Assembly: GCF_004348595.1 (NCBI RefSeq)
Contig: NZ_SMKD01000042.1
Location: 1-40,316 of the forward strand
DNA length: 40,316 bases
Direction: 5' to 3'
Source: Micromonospora sp. KC723
GTDB taxonomy: Bacteria; Actinomycetota; Actinomycetes; Mycobacteriales; Micromonosporaceae
Positions 38,856 to 40,316 of the stretch are shown one piece after another. The number at the start of each line of letters is the position of its first letter. Position 1 is the stretch's first letter. Made by a program: the position numbers and the translations under genes. A model generated the notes under the pieces. That model did not search any database. It was not told the origin of the DNA and saw only the letters and a list, made by a program, of their open reading frames with translations.

Positions 38856-39055
38856 TGGTCATCGACGCGTGTCAACGGCAGGGCCGGGGCGGCAGCCCGA
38901 CCGCTGTTCTCGACGAAGCGTTCACCGACGAGGAGCGATGCCGCATTCCCGGGGAACCGGGCACTTCGCACGCCGTCTTCATCCGTGCCACCGGAGTTGA
39001 GCGCGCCGTCCCTCGTACTCGCTCCGGTTCTTCACCGCCGAAGGCGAACTGCCAT
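38843..39055 (+). pseudogene. PhzF-family isomerase, N-terminal fragment with frameshift
   Basis: From ATG 38843 (overlapping the end of nadC by 13 bp) the frame reads MPEVVVIDACQRQGRGGSPT then AVLDEAFTDEERCRIPGEPG and TSHAVFIR, the PhzF N-terminal pattern (..GGSPTAVV....L.D..R......TSHAVF). A frameshift near 39015 separates it from SLRFFTAEGELP, which continues the family's RFFT...E(L/V)P(A/L)CGHAT segment. The His/Gly motif and everything after is replaced by Tn3 sequence. It had probably formed an operon with nadC. Confidence 0.6.
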
Positions 39056-39187
39056 CGTCATCTACTCCAACGCCTGCGACATCACCGCCGCCGTCAACCA
39101 GCTCGCGGCCGAGGGCCACCCCGGTCGACCCCGAAGACCTCGCCACCATCTCGCCCTACATCACCGAGCACATCCGCCGCTTCGGCG
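39056..39187 (+). pseudogene. Tn3-family transposase C-terminal fragment
   Basis: The plus strand reads IVIYSNACDITAAVNQLAAE then GHP, and after a one-base shift VDPEDLATISPYITEHIRRF. This matches the C-terminal part of Tn3 transposases (N..D...A...L...G..V..EDLA..SPY....I.RFG). It is cut at the right by the IS5-like transposase fragment. Confidence 0.5.
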
Positions 39188-39189
39188 TT

Positions 39190-39651
39190 GGTGCGCGACT
39201 TGCCGGAGATGAACTGTCCCCGCCCGGCCCGCTTCGCTGTCGGCCGGCGGACGCGGATCTCGGTGGCGTCCATCAACGCCGTCGCCCGCATTTGGTCGAG
39301 GTGGGCGATCACGGCGGCCAGGGTCTGCAGCCGCACGCCGCCCTGCACTCTGCAGCCGCGGGCAGCAAGCAGGGGCCGGATCTCGTTGACGGCGCGGGTG
39401 ATGGTCGAGCGGTCGACGCCGAACCAGGCCGCCAGCACGTCATGGGTGACACCGTGACGCAGACACACCAGGGTGGCCAACAGTCGGTCAACGAAGACCA
39501 GCTTGTATCGGGCGCCGGCGCCGACGGCTCGTTGCCGCGTCCGGGTGGTCAACCGGGCCTGCTGCCGATCCTGCCAGACCGGGCCGAGCTCGGCCACCAG
39601 ACCTGCGATCACCCCGACGGACAAGCCCGTCACCCGACGCCGAGCGACCAC
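39190..39651 (-). pseudogene. IS5/HARBI1-like transposase, N-terminal half
   Basis: The minus strand reads VARRRVTGLSVGVIAGLVAE ... KLVFVDRLLATLVCLRHGVT, HDVLAAWFGVDRSTITRAVN, EIRPLLAARGCRVQGGVRL, LMDATEIRVRRPTAKRAGRG and FISGKSRTNAE. The helix-turn-helix plus first catalytic Asp (MDATEI.V.RP) and GK...N are typical of DDE_Tnp_4-type transposases. The frame then enters antisense Tn3 sequence, so the remaining DDE residues are gone. GTG 39651 is the probable start. Confidence 0.7.
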
Positions 39652-39718
39652 AGTGGATCAGTCCATCGGAAGATAATCCACTAGGCATTTACAACCATGC
39701 ACGAGGTCGTTAGGCTGG

Positions 39719-40192
39719 CTACCTTCTGCGCCTGAGGTCGTCGAGGAGACGCCCGATCACCGCCTCCTCATGGATGGCGGTGGCGGTTTCCGCCATCGCG
39801 CTGGAGAGAGCCGGATCCCATGGAGTCTCGCTAGCACGGCCGGTGAGCGGTTGCTGCGGCGTCCCCCGCTCAGTGGCCTGTGCGACGGCCCAGCGATAGT
39901 CGGCAGCCATGAATTGCCAGGGTTGGGCGTGGTACCGCCGCATAATGCGGTCGGCAATGGCGATGCCGGGCCAGTCGAAGTCTCCGTGATAGAGCAGACG
40001 CACGTCCGGCGACTCCATGACGGCGTCGAGGAGGGCGAGGGTAACGGTGGTGGGGTTGCCCATCGTGCAGACGATCGCCGCAGCAGCACCGACATCTGCC
40101 GCAGCCTCTAGGACCCGCGGATTCTCACAGACGTGAACGGTCTGAGGGGCCAGACGCAGGGGAGCGAGGCGGCGGATTTCCCGAAGCGTTAA
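39719..40192 (-). pseudogene. DUF2399 C-terminal fragment (JetD-like, Wadjet type II), 5' end lost to an IS
   Basis: The minus strand reads LTLREIRRLAPLRLAPQTVH then VCENPRVLEAAADVGAAAAI, VCTMGNPTTVTLALLDAVME, VRLLYHGDFDWPGIAIADRI, MRRYHAQPWQFMAADYR and ETPWDPALSSAMAETATAIH, ending at TAG 39719. The VCENP, GNP and YHGDFDWPG(I/L).IA motifs are those of the DUF2399 (TIGR02679) Toprim-like domain. As JetD of type II Wadjet systems, it acts as the DNA-cleaving subunit of an SMC-like plasmid-defence complex. The N-terminal ~200 residues are missing; the frame continues into IS sequence at about 40193. No jetA-C genes are in the window. Confidence 0.7.
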
Positions 40193-40316
40193 GGCGTGTT
40201 TCAGAAGTCGTGGTGGCCGGTGAAGGTTACGGCGTGGCGGTGATCGATAACTGAAGAGGTCTCCGGTATCTGGTTCTGCGACCAAGCAAGAACTTCATAC
40301 CGGAGACCTCGTGGCC
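40193..40316 (+). mobile_element. Left end of an insertion sequence (runs off right edge)
   Basis: Starts near AGGCGTGTTTCAGAAG, a terminus typical of IS5-group elements, and is inserted in the JetD-like gene. It contains a perfect 13-bp inverted repeat, AGGTCTCCGGTAT at 40257-40269 and its complement at 40297-40309. This is followed at 40311 by GTGGCC, which could be the first codons of the transposase with GGAG at 40302-40305 as ribosome site. The rest lies outside the window. Confidence 0.5.

Noticed and set aside
1..40316. CRISPR arrays, rRNA genes or additional tRNAs
   Set aside because: No regularly spaced repeats and no rRNA or further tRNA-like sequence were seen on reading both strands.

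Overview
The window is high-GC actinobacterial DNA. It fits Micromonosporaceae: a TPR protein with the N-terminus MAQPSPLAVVQQ sits beside tRNA-Leu(GAG), and the window also has an AfsR/SARP regulator and many secreted, GTG- or TTG-started genes. The genus assignment rests on family resemblance recalled from memory, not on a database search. About half the window is ordinary chromosomal or accessory gene content. The other half is a graveyard of mobile elements and truncated genes.

Left part (1-11.3 kb): the TPR gene runs off the left edge, followed by tRNA-Leu. A large serine recombinase gene ends 2 bp beyond the tRNA 3' end, which suggests the border of an integrated element. Then come a broken tyrosine recombinase joined to an IS110 tail, a small secreted protein, an IS30 element with two lesions, and a 937-aa SARP/NB-ARC/TPR regulator. 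The SARP gene is bracketed by two directly repeated copies of an ISAs1-type transposase 3' end. A LysE-MOSC operon and a small conserved-looking protein follow.

Middle part (11.5-30.2 kb): a two-component system (sensor kinase plus OmpR-type regulator) diverges from an ABC ATPase/permease/secreted-protein operon, and a repeat-rich probable operator lies between them. Then a creatininase-family amidohydrolase, an orphan DUF6262 (TnpC-like) gene, a truncated LuxR regulator divergent from a three-repeat secreted protein with a 12-bp palindrome between them, and remnants of EamA and IS630. Next is a minus-strand cluster that reads like an anthracycline-type self-resistance operon: FMN reductase, DrrA-like ATPase, DrrB-like permease, NmrA-like reductase and a DrrC/UvrA-like protein. 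It is preceded by a large, frameshifted AAA/TPR regulator and a C-terminal scrap of a DpsC-like ketosynthase III.

Right part (30.2-40.3 kb): this is a mosaic of fragments from conjugation (VirB4-like), antiphage defence (an OLD-nuclease/UvrD pair like Gabija GajAB, and a DUF2399/JetD-like tail like Wadjet type II), transposases (IS1380, IS21, an IS4/IS701-like family, Tn3, an IS5/HARBI-like family, plus an IS at the right edge) and truncated TetR, GntR and PhzF genes. Intact islands within it are a secreted protein, an MFS transporter whose 5' end is fused to a TetR tail, a VOC protein, a DUF1330/HxlR divergent pair with two matching palindromic operators, and nadC. A 13-7-13 bp palindrome at 36800-36832 has the geometry of a tyrosine-recombinase core site.

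I did not find an intact new system. The best candidates for a second look are the decayed defence hotspot, the lox-like palindrome, the SARP gene bracketed by transposase ends, and the truncated LuxR / palindrome / triple-repeat secreted protein unit.
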